A stretch of 7,748 nucleotides of DNA from NCBI GenBank assembly GCA_947446835.1, contig CANFHS010000112.1:1-7748 (forward strand), given 5' to 3'. The notes under the pieces are model-generated. The model did not search any database, had not been told where the DNA came from, and saw only the letters and a list, made by a program, of their open reading frames with translations. This DNA is from Bacteriovoracaceae bacterium. GTDB lineage: Bacteria > Bdellovibrionota > UBA1018. The stretch's first letter is position 1. Every line of letters starts with the position of its first letter. The position numbers and the translations under genes were made by a program. Positions 1-7,748 of the stretch are shown here, one piece after another.

Positions 1-75
1 CTGGGCTTCACTCTTGGGGCATCCGTGCTGGGGGTGGTCCTGCGGCAGCCGGTGCGTCCGCATCAAACGCTTTGA
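1..75 (+). CDS. C-terminal end of an upstream membrane protein (partial)
   Basis: The frame starting at base 1 stays open for 24 codons and ends in TGA at 73-75. The peptide is hydrophobic and small-residue rich (LGFTLGASVLGVVL) and then has a short basic tail (RQPVRPHQTL). That is the pattern of a last transmembrane helix followed by a cytoplasmic end. Codon third positions are mostly G or C, as in the genes downstream. The other two forward frames run through to 98 and 104 but give less protein-like sequence. The family cannot be named from so few residues, and the reading itself is only moderately secure. Confidence 0.45.
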   Translation: MGFTLGASVLGVVLRQPVRPHQTL

Positions 76-100
76 CATTGGATTGGGGTGCCTTTAAGAC
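72..100 (+). promoter_or_regulatory. Putative sigma70-type promoter of hppA
   Basis: A perfect TTGACA box lies at 72-77. A 17-base spacer is followed by TAAGAC at 95-100, which matches only three of the six TATAAT positions. Transcription would start near 107 and leave a leader of about 42 bases before the hppA ATG. The -35 box overlaps the stop codon of the preceding partial gene, so hppA is probably its own transcription unit. An AAGGGA sequence at 134-139 sits nine bases before the ATG and is a reasonable ribosome binding site. The weak -10 keeps confidence low. Confidence 0.4.
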
Positions 101-148
101 CTAGGCACTCAACTTTCCAACCACGGAAATTTCAAGGGACACTCTCTC

Positions 149-2598
<2,450 letters not shown>

Positions 2599-2602
<4 letters not shown>

Positions 2603-2614
2603 GAGTCTTCTCAG
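2599..2614 (+). other. Small hairpin enclosing the hppA stop codon
   Basis: CTGAGA at 2599-2604 pairs perfectly with TCTCAG at 2609-2614 across a four-base loop, GTCT. The TGA stop codon of hppA (2600-2602) is inside the left arm. It lies 18 bases upstream of the intrinsic terminator. The stem has only six pairs, so it may be chance. No function can be assigned from sequence alone. Confidence 0.3.
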
Positions 2615-2632
2615 GAGTGATTGAATGAATCG

Positions 2633-2665
2633 ACCCCGGTGCTCCGATGGAGTACTGGGGTTTTT
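2633..2665 (+). terminator. Rho-independent terminator of hppA
   Basis: A 13-pair stem is formed by 2633-2645 (ACCCCGGTGCTCC) and 2649-2661 (GGAGTACTGGGGT), with two G-T wobbles and a three-base loop, GAT. A T-run follows directly (2661-2665, then CATTT). It begins 30 bases after the hppA stop codon. This is a classical intrinsic terminator for the plus strand and should end the hppA transcript before the xylF-like gene. Confidence 0.88.
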
Positions 2666-2725
2666 CATTTATTGCGGTGCGTTGCCTGAAAGCACGCGCA
2701 AATCGGGTGGCTCGGGTTCGCGGAA

Positions 2726-2754
2726 TTGACACCCACCGGACGCCTCAGTACTCA
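2726..2754 (+). promoter_or_regulatory. Possible promoter of the xylF-like gene
   Basis: A perfect TTGACA box lies at 2726-2731. The best-placed -10 with a 17-base spacer is TACTCA at 2749-2754, a poor match. With that geometry transcription would start at about 2761, on the first of two candidate ATG codons. The ribosome binding site at 2754-2759 would then be left out of the message. Either the true -10 has a different spacing, the start is further upstream, or the TTGACA is chance. A promoter is expected here because the hppA terminator lies just upstream. Confidence 0.25.
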
Positions 2755-2759
2755 AGGGG
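2754..2759 (+). promoter_or_regulatory. Ribosome binding site that decides the xylF-like start
   Basis: AAGGGG ends one base before an ATG at 2761 and seven bases before a second in-frame ATG at 2767. Only the second spacing is normal for a Shine-Dalgarno sequence, so 2767 is preferred. The choice changes only two residues (Met-Lys) at the front of the signal peptide. Confidence 0.55.
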
Positions 2760-2766
2760 CATGAAA

Positions 2767-3771
2767 ATGTTCAAATTCGTTTCAGTGTGTGTGGGTCTGA
2801 TCACGTCCTTGGCGGCCGTCCCGGCCCAGGCCAAGGCTCCCCGCGTGGGCTTCATCCTGAGCACGATGCAGGAAGAGCGTTACCAGCGCGACAAGCGCAT
2901 CTTCGAGGAGACCGCCAAGAAGCTGGGCGCCGAAGTGCTCTTCGCCTCGTGCAACAACAGCGAGCAGACCCAGGCTGCCGAAGTCGACAACCTGCTTTCC
3001 AAGGGCGTCGACGTGCTGGTCATCCAGTCGGTGAACGGCGACACCGCCAGCTCGTTCGTCAAGCAGGCCAAGCGCGACCAGGTCAAGGTGGTGGCGTATG
3101 ACCGCCTCATCAAGAACTCCGACATCGACGCCTACATCACCGAAGACAGCATGAAGGTGGGCGCACTCCAGGCCGAGGCGGCCCTGAAAGCCACCAAAGG
3201 CAAGGGCAACTACGTGATCCTGATGGGCCAGGCCGGTCACTCGGTGGCCGAGGCGCGTACCGCGGGCGTCATGAGCGTGCTGTCCAAGGCCCCCGGCGTG
3301 AAGATCGTGCTCAAGCAGTACCACGCGGGCTGGTCGCCCAAGCTGGCCATGGAGACCACCGAGAACGTGCTGACCCAGCACAAGAACGACATCCAGGCCA
3401 TCATCGCCAACAACAGCGGCATGGCCCACGGTGCGGTCCAGGCCCTGGAAGAGCAGAAGCTGGCCGGCAAGGTGTTCGTGGCCGGCGCGGACGCCGACCT
3501 GGCCGCCATCCAGAACATCGTGGCGGGCAAGCAGCAGTTCGAGGTGCAGATCTCCATCGAGGAGATGGCCCGTCGCGCGGCTGAAACGGCCGTGTCGCTG
3601 GCGCAGAACAAGCCGGTCAAGTTCGATGGCAAGGTCAACAACGGCCTGAAGGAAATTCCTTCGGTGAACACCCAGGTGTTCGCGGTGGACGCTTCGCAGG
3701 TCGAAGAGCGCATCGTCCGCACGGGCTTCCATCCCCGCGCCGCCGTCTACGCCAAAAAAGCCAAGCACTGA
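2767..3771 (+). CDS. xylF: XylF-like periplasmic sugar-binding protein (ABC transporter substrate-binding)
   Basis: This protein captures a sugar in the periplasm for an ABC importer, or presents it to a chemoreceptor. Residues 1-22 form a Sec signal peptide (VPAQA|KAPRV). The mature part is a two-lobed type I periplasmic binding fold. Hallmarks shared with E. coli XylF are ERYQRD (R38), GVDVLVIQ, AYDRLI (D112, R113), HAGWSP (W189), ADADLAAI (D244), NNGLKEIPS (291-299) and a GFH motif near the C-terminus. The 334 residues match XylF (330). Two sugar-contact segments differ from the usual XylF wording: HSVAEARTAG (158-167) replaces a DNNA-type loop, and NNSGMAHG (215-222) replaces SNDxTAGG. 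The substrate may therefore not be xylose. No xylG or xylH lies nearby, and the gene stands between two hairpins as a single unit. An ATG at 2761 (two residues longer) is the alternative start; an in-frame ATG at 2647 lies inside the hppA terminator and is not credible. Confidence 0.88.
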   Translation: MFKFVSVCVGLITSLAAVPAQAKAPRVGFILSTMQEERYQRDKRIFEETAKKLGAEVLFASCNNSEQTQAAEVDNLLSKGVDVLVIQSVNGDTASSFVKQAKRDQVKVVAYDRLIKNSDIDAYITEDSMKVGALQAEAALKATKGKGNYVILMGQAGHSVAEARTAGVMSVLSKAPGVKIVLKQYHAGWSPKLAMETTENVLTQHKNDIQAIIANNSGMAHGAVQALEEQKLAGKVFVAGADADLAAIQNIVAGKQQFEVQISIEEMARRAAETAVSLAQNKPVKFDGKVNNGLKEIPSVNTQVFAVDASQVEERIVRTGFHPRAAVYAKKAKH

Positions 3772-3787
3772 GCTTTGCCGATTCCCG

Positions 3788-3817
3788 GGGTCCGGCGCCC
3801 TCGCAGGTGCCGGACCC
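3788..3817 (+). terminator. Strong hairpin after the xylF-like gene, without a U-tract
   Basis: A 12-pair stem is formed by 3788-3799 (GGGTCCGGCGCC) and 3806-3817 (GGTGCCGGACCC), with one G-T wobble and a six-base loop, CTCGCA. It starts 16 bases after the stop codon. GTGGAAATG follows instead of a T-run, so it is not a textbook intrinsic terminator. It may pause or partly stop transcription, or protect the 3' end of the upstream message, while allowing some read-through into hrpB. Confidence 0.55.
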
Positions 3818-3842
3818 GTGGAAATGAGCTAGGGTGAGGGGC

Positions 3843-3847
3843 AAGGA
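3843..3847 (+). promoter_or_regulatory. Ribosome binding site supporting the GTG start of hrpB
   Basis: AAGGA lies eight bases before the GTG at 3856. There is no in-frame ATG near the start of the helicase, and the next in-frame GTG, at 3874, lacks a comparable site. This supports GTG 3856 as the start. Confidence 0.6.
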
Positions 3848-3855
3848 CGGAAGCG

Positions 3856-6399
3856 GTGAAGCAGACGGAATCCGTGAAGCACGTTCGGCTCCCCATTGAT
3901 GAGCACCTGCCGCAGATCGTGGCAGAGCTGGACCGGGCCCGCGCCCTGGTCCTCCAGGCCGAGCCCGGGGCGGGCAAGACCACCCGGGTGCCCGCGGCCT
4001 TGCTGGAGCAGCTGGCCCGGACCCATGGCGGGCTGGAGCAGGCGCCCGAAGTCCTGGTGCTGGAGCCGCGGCGCCTGGCCGCCAAGCTTTCGGCCGAACG
4101 CGTGGCCTTCGAGCGCGGCGAGCGCGTGGGCCAGACGGTGGGCTACCAGTTCCGTTTCGAGAACGTGACGAGTCCCCGCACGCGCCTGAGGTTTCTGACC
4201 GAGGGAATGCTGATGCGGAGGCTGGTCGACGATCCGACGCTGAAGTCCGTCGGCACGGTCATCCTGGACGAGTTCCATGAGCGGCACCTGCAGGCCGACC
4301 TGGCGCTGGCCGTGGTGAGGCGCCTGCAGCGCGAGCAGCGCCCCGAGCTGCGCATCCTGGTCATGTCGGCCACGCTCGAAACGGAGTCGCTGGCCCGGTA
4401 CCTGGGCGGCGCTCCGGTGCTGAGAGTTCCGGGGCGCACGTTCGAGGTCCGCACCGAGTACCTGGGGCAGGCCGGGGTGTCGGGGCAGCCCGGCACCGGG
4501 GTGCTGGGCAATGTGCGCGACCTGGACCTGCGGGTGCGGGACGCGGTGAGACGGGTGCTGGACGCCGAAGGCGATGTGCTGGTGTTCCTGCCGGGCATGG
4601 GTGAAATCCGCCGCTGCCAGGAGCGCATCGAAGCCGAGGTGGATCCGCGCCAGCTGCTGTGCCTGCCTCTGCATGGCGAGCTCTCGAAGGAAGAACAGGA
4701 GCGCGCGCTTTCGAACGAAGGTCCCCGCAAGGTCATCCTGGCCACGAACGTGGCCGAGACCTCCATCACGCTGCCCAACGTCCGGACCGTCATCGACAGC
4801 GGCCTGCACCGGCAGGCCTCGTGGTCGGGCTGGTCCGGGCTTCCCGTCCTCAAGACCCGGGCCATCAGCCGCGCCTCGGCCATCCAGCGCGCGGGGCGTG
4901 CCGGTCGAACCGCGCCCGGGGTTTGCTACCGGCTGTACTCGAAGGGCGAGTTCGAGGCCCGCGCGCCTTTCGATACGCCCGAAGTGCTGCGTGCGGACCT
5001 TTCGCAAAGCCTGCTGGAGCTGGCCACGCTGGGAGTGAAGCGCTTTGCCGACTTCGAGTGGCTGGACTCGCCGGGAGCCACGCAGATCGAAAACGCCGAC
5101 CGGCTGCTGCACTGGCTGGGGGCCTGGAGCGCGGCCGCAACCGCGGGCCAGCGCGTGCTTTCGGCCGTGGGCCGCCAGCTGGTGCGACTGCCCGTGCACC
5201 CGCGCGTGGGGCGGCTGCTGGTCGAGGCCGAAGCCCGCGGCGTGAGAGCGGCCGGGCTGGACCTGGCGGCGCTGCTATCCGAAGGCGCCGATCTGGGCGC
5301 GGAGCTGCTCGAGACGCTGCGGCGTTCGGGCGCGCTGCTGCTGCGCGAGCGCAGCGCCGCGCGTCTGCGGGAGCGGCTGGACCGCGCGCTGCGCTCCGAG
5401 GCCGCCGCCCCGGTTCCGCCTGCGGCCGATGCCGAGGGCGTTTCCCGGGCCTTGGCGCGCGCGGTGCTGGCCGGCTTCCCGGACCGCGTCGGCAAGCGGC
5501 GCGGCAAGGAGCTGGTGCTGTCGTCGGGCGGGTCGGCGCTTTGGGAACAGGCCGAGCACCAGGCGGCTTCGCAGGAGTTTTTCGTGGCCGTCGAGATCGA
5601 GGAGCGCCAGGGGGCGCGCGACCTGCGGGGCACGGCCCGCGTCAATACGGTTTGCCCCATCGAAGCCGACTGGCTGCTGGACCTGGAGCCCGGTTGCCTG
5701 GAAGAGGACTCGCAACCCGTGTTTGGCGGAGGCCAGGGTCGGCTCGAGGAAGTGTCCCGCCTCCGGTATGGCAACCTGGTGCTGAGCGAGTCGCGCGGGC
5801 CCGTCACGGACCCCGAAAAGGCGGCACGCCTGCTGGCGCGCGCGCTGATCGCCGACGCGGTCTACCTGGCAGGGCAGGAAAGCTTCCAGGAGCTGCAGAA
5901 GCGCCTGGCTTTCGTGGCCACCCAGGCACCCGAGAGCGGACTGGGGCCCTTGGCGGGCGCCGAGCTGGAGCAGGCGCTGCTGGGCCTGTGCTACGGCCAC
6001 ACGCGCCTCGAGGACGTTCGCTCCCAGGATCTGGGCGAGGCGGTCCTGGCAGGCCTGGAAAGCGACCGCGTGCGTCTGCTGGAGCGATTGGCTCCGGCCT
6101 CAGTGACCTTGGGCCGGGGCCGGAAGGTCCGGATCCATTACGAAACCCAGCAGCCGCCCTGGATCGAGAGTCGTCTGCAGGATTTTTTCGGCATGCAAAA
6201 GGGTCCCTCCGTGCTGGATGGGCGCCTGCCCCTGACCTTGCACCTGCTGGCCCCCAATTACCGGGCCGTGCAGGTCACCAGCGATCTGGAAGGGTTCTGG
6301 AAGCGCATTTATCCCGAGCTGAGGCGCGAACTGGGTCGCCGCTACCCGCGCCACGCCTGGCCCGAGGATCCGCTTCGGGCCGAGATTAAAACCTCTTAA
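3856..6399 (+). CDS. hrpB: ATP-dependent helicase HrpB (DExH superfamily 2)
   Basis: This cytoplasmic NTP-driven helicase is presumed to act on RNA; the cellular role of bacterial HrpB is poorly defined. All helicase motifs are in order: Walker A GAGKTT (38-43), LEPRRLAA (69-76), TEG (115-117), DEFHER (138-143, the Walker B form typical of HrpB), MSATLE (170-175), FLPGMGE (244-250), TNVAETSIT (297-305) and QRAGRAGR (344-351). A helical helicase-associated region follows. The C-terminal HrpB-specific domain (about 756-840) includes VQVTSDLEGFW (805-815) and YPRHAWPEDP (830-839). The length, 847, is slightly above the E. coli protein. A Gly-rich stretch (204-219) before motif IV looks like a small insertion. 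Translation starts at GTG, and codon use is richer in GGG and CGG than in hppA, so expression is probably modest. No clear promoter is visible upstream; it may be read through from the xylF-like gene. The identification is secure; the exact substrate is not. Confidence 0.95.
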   Translation: MKQTESVKHVRLPIDEHLPQIVAELDRARALVLQAEPGAGKTTRVPAALLEQLARTHGGLEQAPEVLVLEPRRLAAKLSAERVAFERGERVGQTVGYQFRFENVTSPRTRLRFLTEGMLMRRLVDDPTLKSVGTVILDEFHERHLQADLALAVVRRLQREQRPELRILVMSATLETESLARYLGGAPVLRVPGRTFEVRTEYLGQAGVSGQPGTGVLGNVRDLDLRVRDAVRRVLDAEGDVLVFLPGMGEIRRCQERIEAEVDPRQLLCLPLHGELSKEEQERALSNEGPRKVILATNVAETSITLPNVRTVIDSGLHRQASWSGWSGLPVLKTRAISRASAIQRAGRAGRTAPGVCYRLYSKGEFEARAPFDTPEVLRADLSQSLLELATLGVKRFADFEWLDSPGATQIENADRLLHWLGAWSAAATAGQRVLSAVGRQLVRLPVHPRVGRLLVEAEARGVRAAGLDLAALLSEGADLGAELLETLRRSGALLLRERSAARLRERLDRALRSEAAAPVPPAADAEGVSRALARAVLAGFPDRVGKRRGKELVLSSGGSALWEQAEHQAASQEFFVAVEIEERQGARDLRGTARVNTVCPIEADWLLDLEPGCLEEDSQPVFGGGQGRLEEVSRLRYGNLVLSESRGPVTDPEKAARLLARALIADAVYLAGQESFQELQKRLAFVATQAPESGLGPLAGAELEQALLGLCYGHTRLEDVRSQDLGEAVLAGLESDRVRLLERLAPASVTLGRGRKVRIHYETQQPPWIESRLQDFFGMQKGPSVLDGRLPLTLHLLAPNYRAVQVTSDLEGFWKRIYPELRRELGRRYPRHAWPEDPLRAEIKTS

Positions 6400-6439
6400 T
6401 CTGGGCCGAAAAAAGCGACCTGCCGGGCCGCACGCGCAC

Positions 6440-6468
6440 TTGACGTGCCGCCAGTTCGTGACCACATT
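6440..6468 (+). promoter_or_regulatory. Possible promoter of htpX
   Basis: TTGACG at 6440-6445 is followed after 17 bases by CACATT at 6463-6468, which matches three of six TATAAT positions. The predicted transcription start is at about 6475, the A of the htpX ATG, so the message would be leaderless. This fits the lack of a clear Shine-Dalgarno sequence before that ATG. The -10 is weak, and htpX could instead be co-transcribed with hrpB. No heat-shock or extracytoplasmic-stress promoter was recognised. Confidence 0.25.
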
Positions 6469-6474
6469 GGGCTT

Positions 6475-7389
6475 ATGGCTTGGTTCAAAAGGATCTTCCT
6501 GTTTCTTCTGCTGAACACCGTGGTCGTCCTGACCATCTCGCTGGTGCTGAACCTTCTCGGGGTTCGGCCCTACCTGACCCGGTACGGTCTGGACTACGAG
6601 CAGCTCCTGGCTTTCTGCCTGGTCTGGGGCATGGGCGGCGCGTTCATCTCGCTGCTGCTGTCGCGCATCATGGCCAAATGGATGATGGGGGTTCGCCTCA
6701 TCGATCCGCAGACCCGGGACGGCGATCAGCAGGAGCTGCTGCAGACCGTCTACCAGCTGAGCCGCGCGGCAGGGCTTTCGACCATGCCCGAAGTCGGTGT
6801 CTATGACAGCGACGATGTGAATGCTTTCGCCACGGGTCCCACGCGGAACCGCTCGCTGGTGGCCGTCTCGTCCGGTCTGCTCTTCCGCATGGACCGCGAA
6901 GCCCGGAACGGAGTGCTGGCGCACGAAATTTCGCACATCGGCAACGGCGACATGGTGACCATGACCCTCATCCAGGGCGTGGTGAACGCCTTCGTGATGT
7001 TCCTGTCGCGGGTCATCGCTTTTGCCCTGGCGCAGGCGCTTCGCGGCGATCGTGAAGAACGCGGCAATTCAGTCAACCCGATGGTGTTCAGCCTGGTCAC
7101 CTTTGTCCTGGAAATGCTGTTCATGATCCTGGGCTCGATGGTGGTGGCCTCGTTCTCCCGTTGGCGCGAGTACCGCGCGGACGCGGGCGGCGCGCGCCTG
7201 GCGGGCCGCTCCAGCATGATCCATGCTCTCGAAACCCTGCAGCGGACCCTCGAAGGGGTCGATCCGCAGGAGCAGGCCTCGGTGGCGGCGCTGAAGATCT
7301 CGAGCCGTCCGCGTGGGGTGTTTGCCCTGTTCTCGACGCATCCGCCGCTCGAAGACCGCATTGCCCGGCTGCGCTCCGGCGCGGCCTGA
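6475..7389 (+). CDS. htpX: Membrane zinc metalloprotease HtpX (M48B family)
   Basis: HtpX is an inner-membrane protease that cleaves misfolded or unassembled membrane proteins alongside FtsH. Two N-terminal hydrophobic segments (about 7-28 and 41-62) come first. The catalytic HEISH motif (H150, E151, H154) is followed by the family's GNGDMVTMTLIQGVVN block. Two further hydrophobic segments (about 165-189 and 203-227) precede SRWREYRADAGGARL, whose E232 is the third zinc ligand. The substrate-cleft sequence VNAFATGP (115-122) and the C-terminal THPPLEDRIARLR are typical. The 304 residues compare with 293 in E. coli. The start is ATG 6475, because MAWFKRIFLFLL lines up with known HtpX N-termini. 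A GTG at 6445 would add ten residues that are not family-like. No good ribosome binding site precedes either. All catalytic residues are present, so it should be active. Confidence 0.95.
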   Translation: MAWFKRIFLFLLLNTVVVLTISLVLNLLGVRPYLTRYGLDYEQLLAFCLVWGMGGAFISLLLSRIMAKWMMGVRLIDPQTRDGDQQELLQTVYQLSRAAGLSTMPEVGVYDSDDVNAFATGPTRNRSLVAVSSGLLFRMDREARNGVLAHEISHIGNGDMVTMTLIQGVVNAFVMFLSRVIAFALAQALRGDREERGNSVNPMVFSLVTFVLEMLFMILGSMVVASFSRWREYRADAGGARLAGRSSMIHALETLQRTLEGVDPQEQASVAALKISSRPRGVFALFSTHPPLEDRIARLRSGAA

Positions 7390-7401
7390 GTCGTCGCGCC
7401 G
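7377..7401 (+). terminator. Hairpin across the htpX stop codon, possible terminator
   Basis: Bases 7377-7385 (CGGCGCGGC) pair with 7393-7401 (GTCGCGCCG) through nine pairs, one of them a G-T wobble, leaving a seven-base loop (7386-7392) that contains the TGA stop of htpX. Just downstream, GGGC TTTC GCCC (7403-7414) makes a second, four-pair stem; read on the minus strand its loop is GAAA, a stable GNRA tetraloop, directly at the stop of the converging gene. Neither has a U-tract. The 24-base gap between the converging genes leaves room for nothing else, so these are the only candidates for ending either transcript. Confidence 0.35.
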
Positions 7402-7413
7402 TGGGCTTTCGCC

Positions 7414-7748
7414 CTACTCGTTGATCGGAAGGCGGTACTTCGGTTTCTTGCGCTTGGCCTTGGGTTCCAGCAGCTTCTGGAACTCTTCGGTGGCGTCGCG
7501 GAGCTTGTGTTCCAGGTTCTGGGGAATCTTCCGCCCGATCTCCAGGAGGTCGTCGGGCGATCCGCCTCCGTCCCAGTGCGTGACGAGGGGGCGGGGCAGA
7601 CCCCGATCCGAGAGCAGGGTCGGGTCGGGAAAGCGGCCCGAGTGCACGGTGCGTTGGTCAGGCGGGATGATCTCGGTCGCGCGCATGGCGCGGATCACGT
7701 CGATACCGGCCGACAGGGTCAGGTTCTCGTACTGGGACGCGCGGTCCA
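7414..7748 (-). CDS. Unrecognised protein, C-terminal part only (runs off the window)
   Basis: The frame is open from the right edge of the window to a TAG at 7414-7416, giving 110 complete codons of the C-terminal end. The gene starts outside the window; an internal GTG at 7698 is unlikely to be the start because the frame continues upstream as DRASQYENLTLSAGID. The peptide is soluble-looking with no membrane segment. It has a Pro- and Gly-rich middle (RGLPRPLVTHWDGGGSPDD), a probable amphipathic helix (NLEHKLRDATEEFQKLL) and a very basic tail (PKAKRKKPKYRLPINE). I do not recognise the family. Third positions are G/C-rich, as expected for a real gene here. It converges on htpX with 24 bases between stop codons, so it is a separate transcription unit. 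Confidence 0.7.
   Translation of the reverse strand, partial: DRASQYENLTLSAGIDVIRAMRATEIIPPDQRTVHSGRFPDPTLLSDRGLPRPLVTHWDGGGSPDDLLEIGRKIPQNLEHKLRDATEEFQKLLEPKAKRKKPKYRLPINE

Noticed and set aside
2647..2766. An upstream start (ATG 2647) that would lengthen the xylF-like protein by 40 residues.
   Set aside because: This ATG lies in the stem-loop of the hppA terminator, and the extra residues would bury the signal peptide, which starts naturally at 2761 or 2767.
2782..3768. A 328-codon antisense frame over the xylF-like gene, and a 456-codon one over the first half of hrpB (3829-5199).
   Set aside because: Both are codon-aligned shadows of genes with clear family motifs and arise from the same codon bias.
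4659..6389. A 576-codon plus-strand frame inside hrpB.
   Set aside because: Its product is almost only Ala, Arg, Gly and Pro, typical of a GC-rich off-frame reading. The hrpB frame carries helicase motifs on both sides of its left end and the HrpB C-terminal domain near its right end.
6445..6474. A GTG start giving HtpX ten more residues.
   Set aside because: No ribosome binding site precedes it. The extra residues are unlike HtpX N-termini, whereas ATG 6475 lines up with the family.

Overview
The window is about 62-63% GC by eye and comes from a bacterial chromosome, probably a Gram-negative one. Evidence for a diderm is an HtpX inner-membrane protease of the E. coli type, a periplasmic sugar-binding protein with a Sec signal peptide, and HrpB, a helicase typical of Proteobacteria and related phyla. 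The N-terminal wording of HtpX and the divergent pyrophosphatase would fit a Bdellovibrionota, deltaproteobacterial or Leptospira-like lineage. That placement is an inference and is weak.

Layout. Bases 1-75 look like the last codons of a membrane protein. A perfect TTGACA box overlaps its stop codon and leads into hppA (149-2602), an 817-residue membrane-bound, ion-pumping pyrophosphatase of a divergent type. A strong intrinsic terminator closes hppA. Next is a single gene for a XylF-like periplasmic sugar-binding protein (2767-3771), without its ABC transporter partners. A strong hairpin lacking a U-tract separates it from hrpB (3856-6399, GTG start), a DExH-type helicase. After 75 bases comes htpX (6475-7389), a zinc membrane protease. 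At the right edge a gene on the minus strand (7414 to beyond 7748) converges on htpX; only its unrecognised C-terminal part is visible.

How the genes relate. They do not form one pathway. The layout reads as mostly single-gene transcription units: pyrophosphate-driven cation pumping, sugar binding, RNA helicase and membrane-protein quality control. hppA and the xylF-like gene have strongly biased codon use, as expected of well-expressed genes. hrpB and htpX use more GGG and CGG codons.

I found no mobile element, CRISPR array, tRNA or rRNA. The most interesting item is the pyrophosphatase. It keeps all the catalytic and gate residues I could align, but has a one-residue deletion and a lost Glu in the classical signature motif, a roughly 19-residue insertion between two active-site helices, and the Lys that marks K+-independence. 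This resembles the Na+-regulated H+-PPase subfamily typified by a Chlorobium limicola enzyme. I found no convincing multi-gene undescribed system. All intergenic stretches are shorter than 170 bases.
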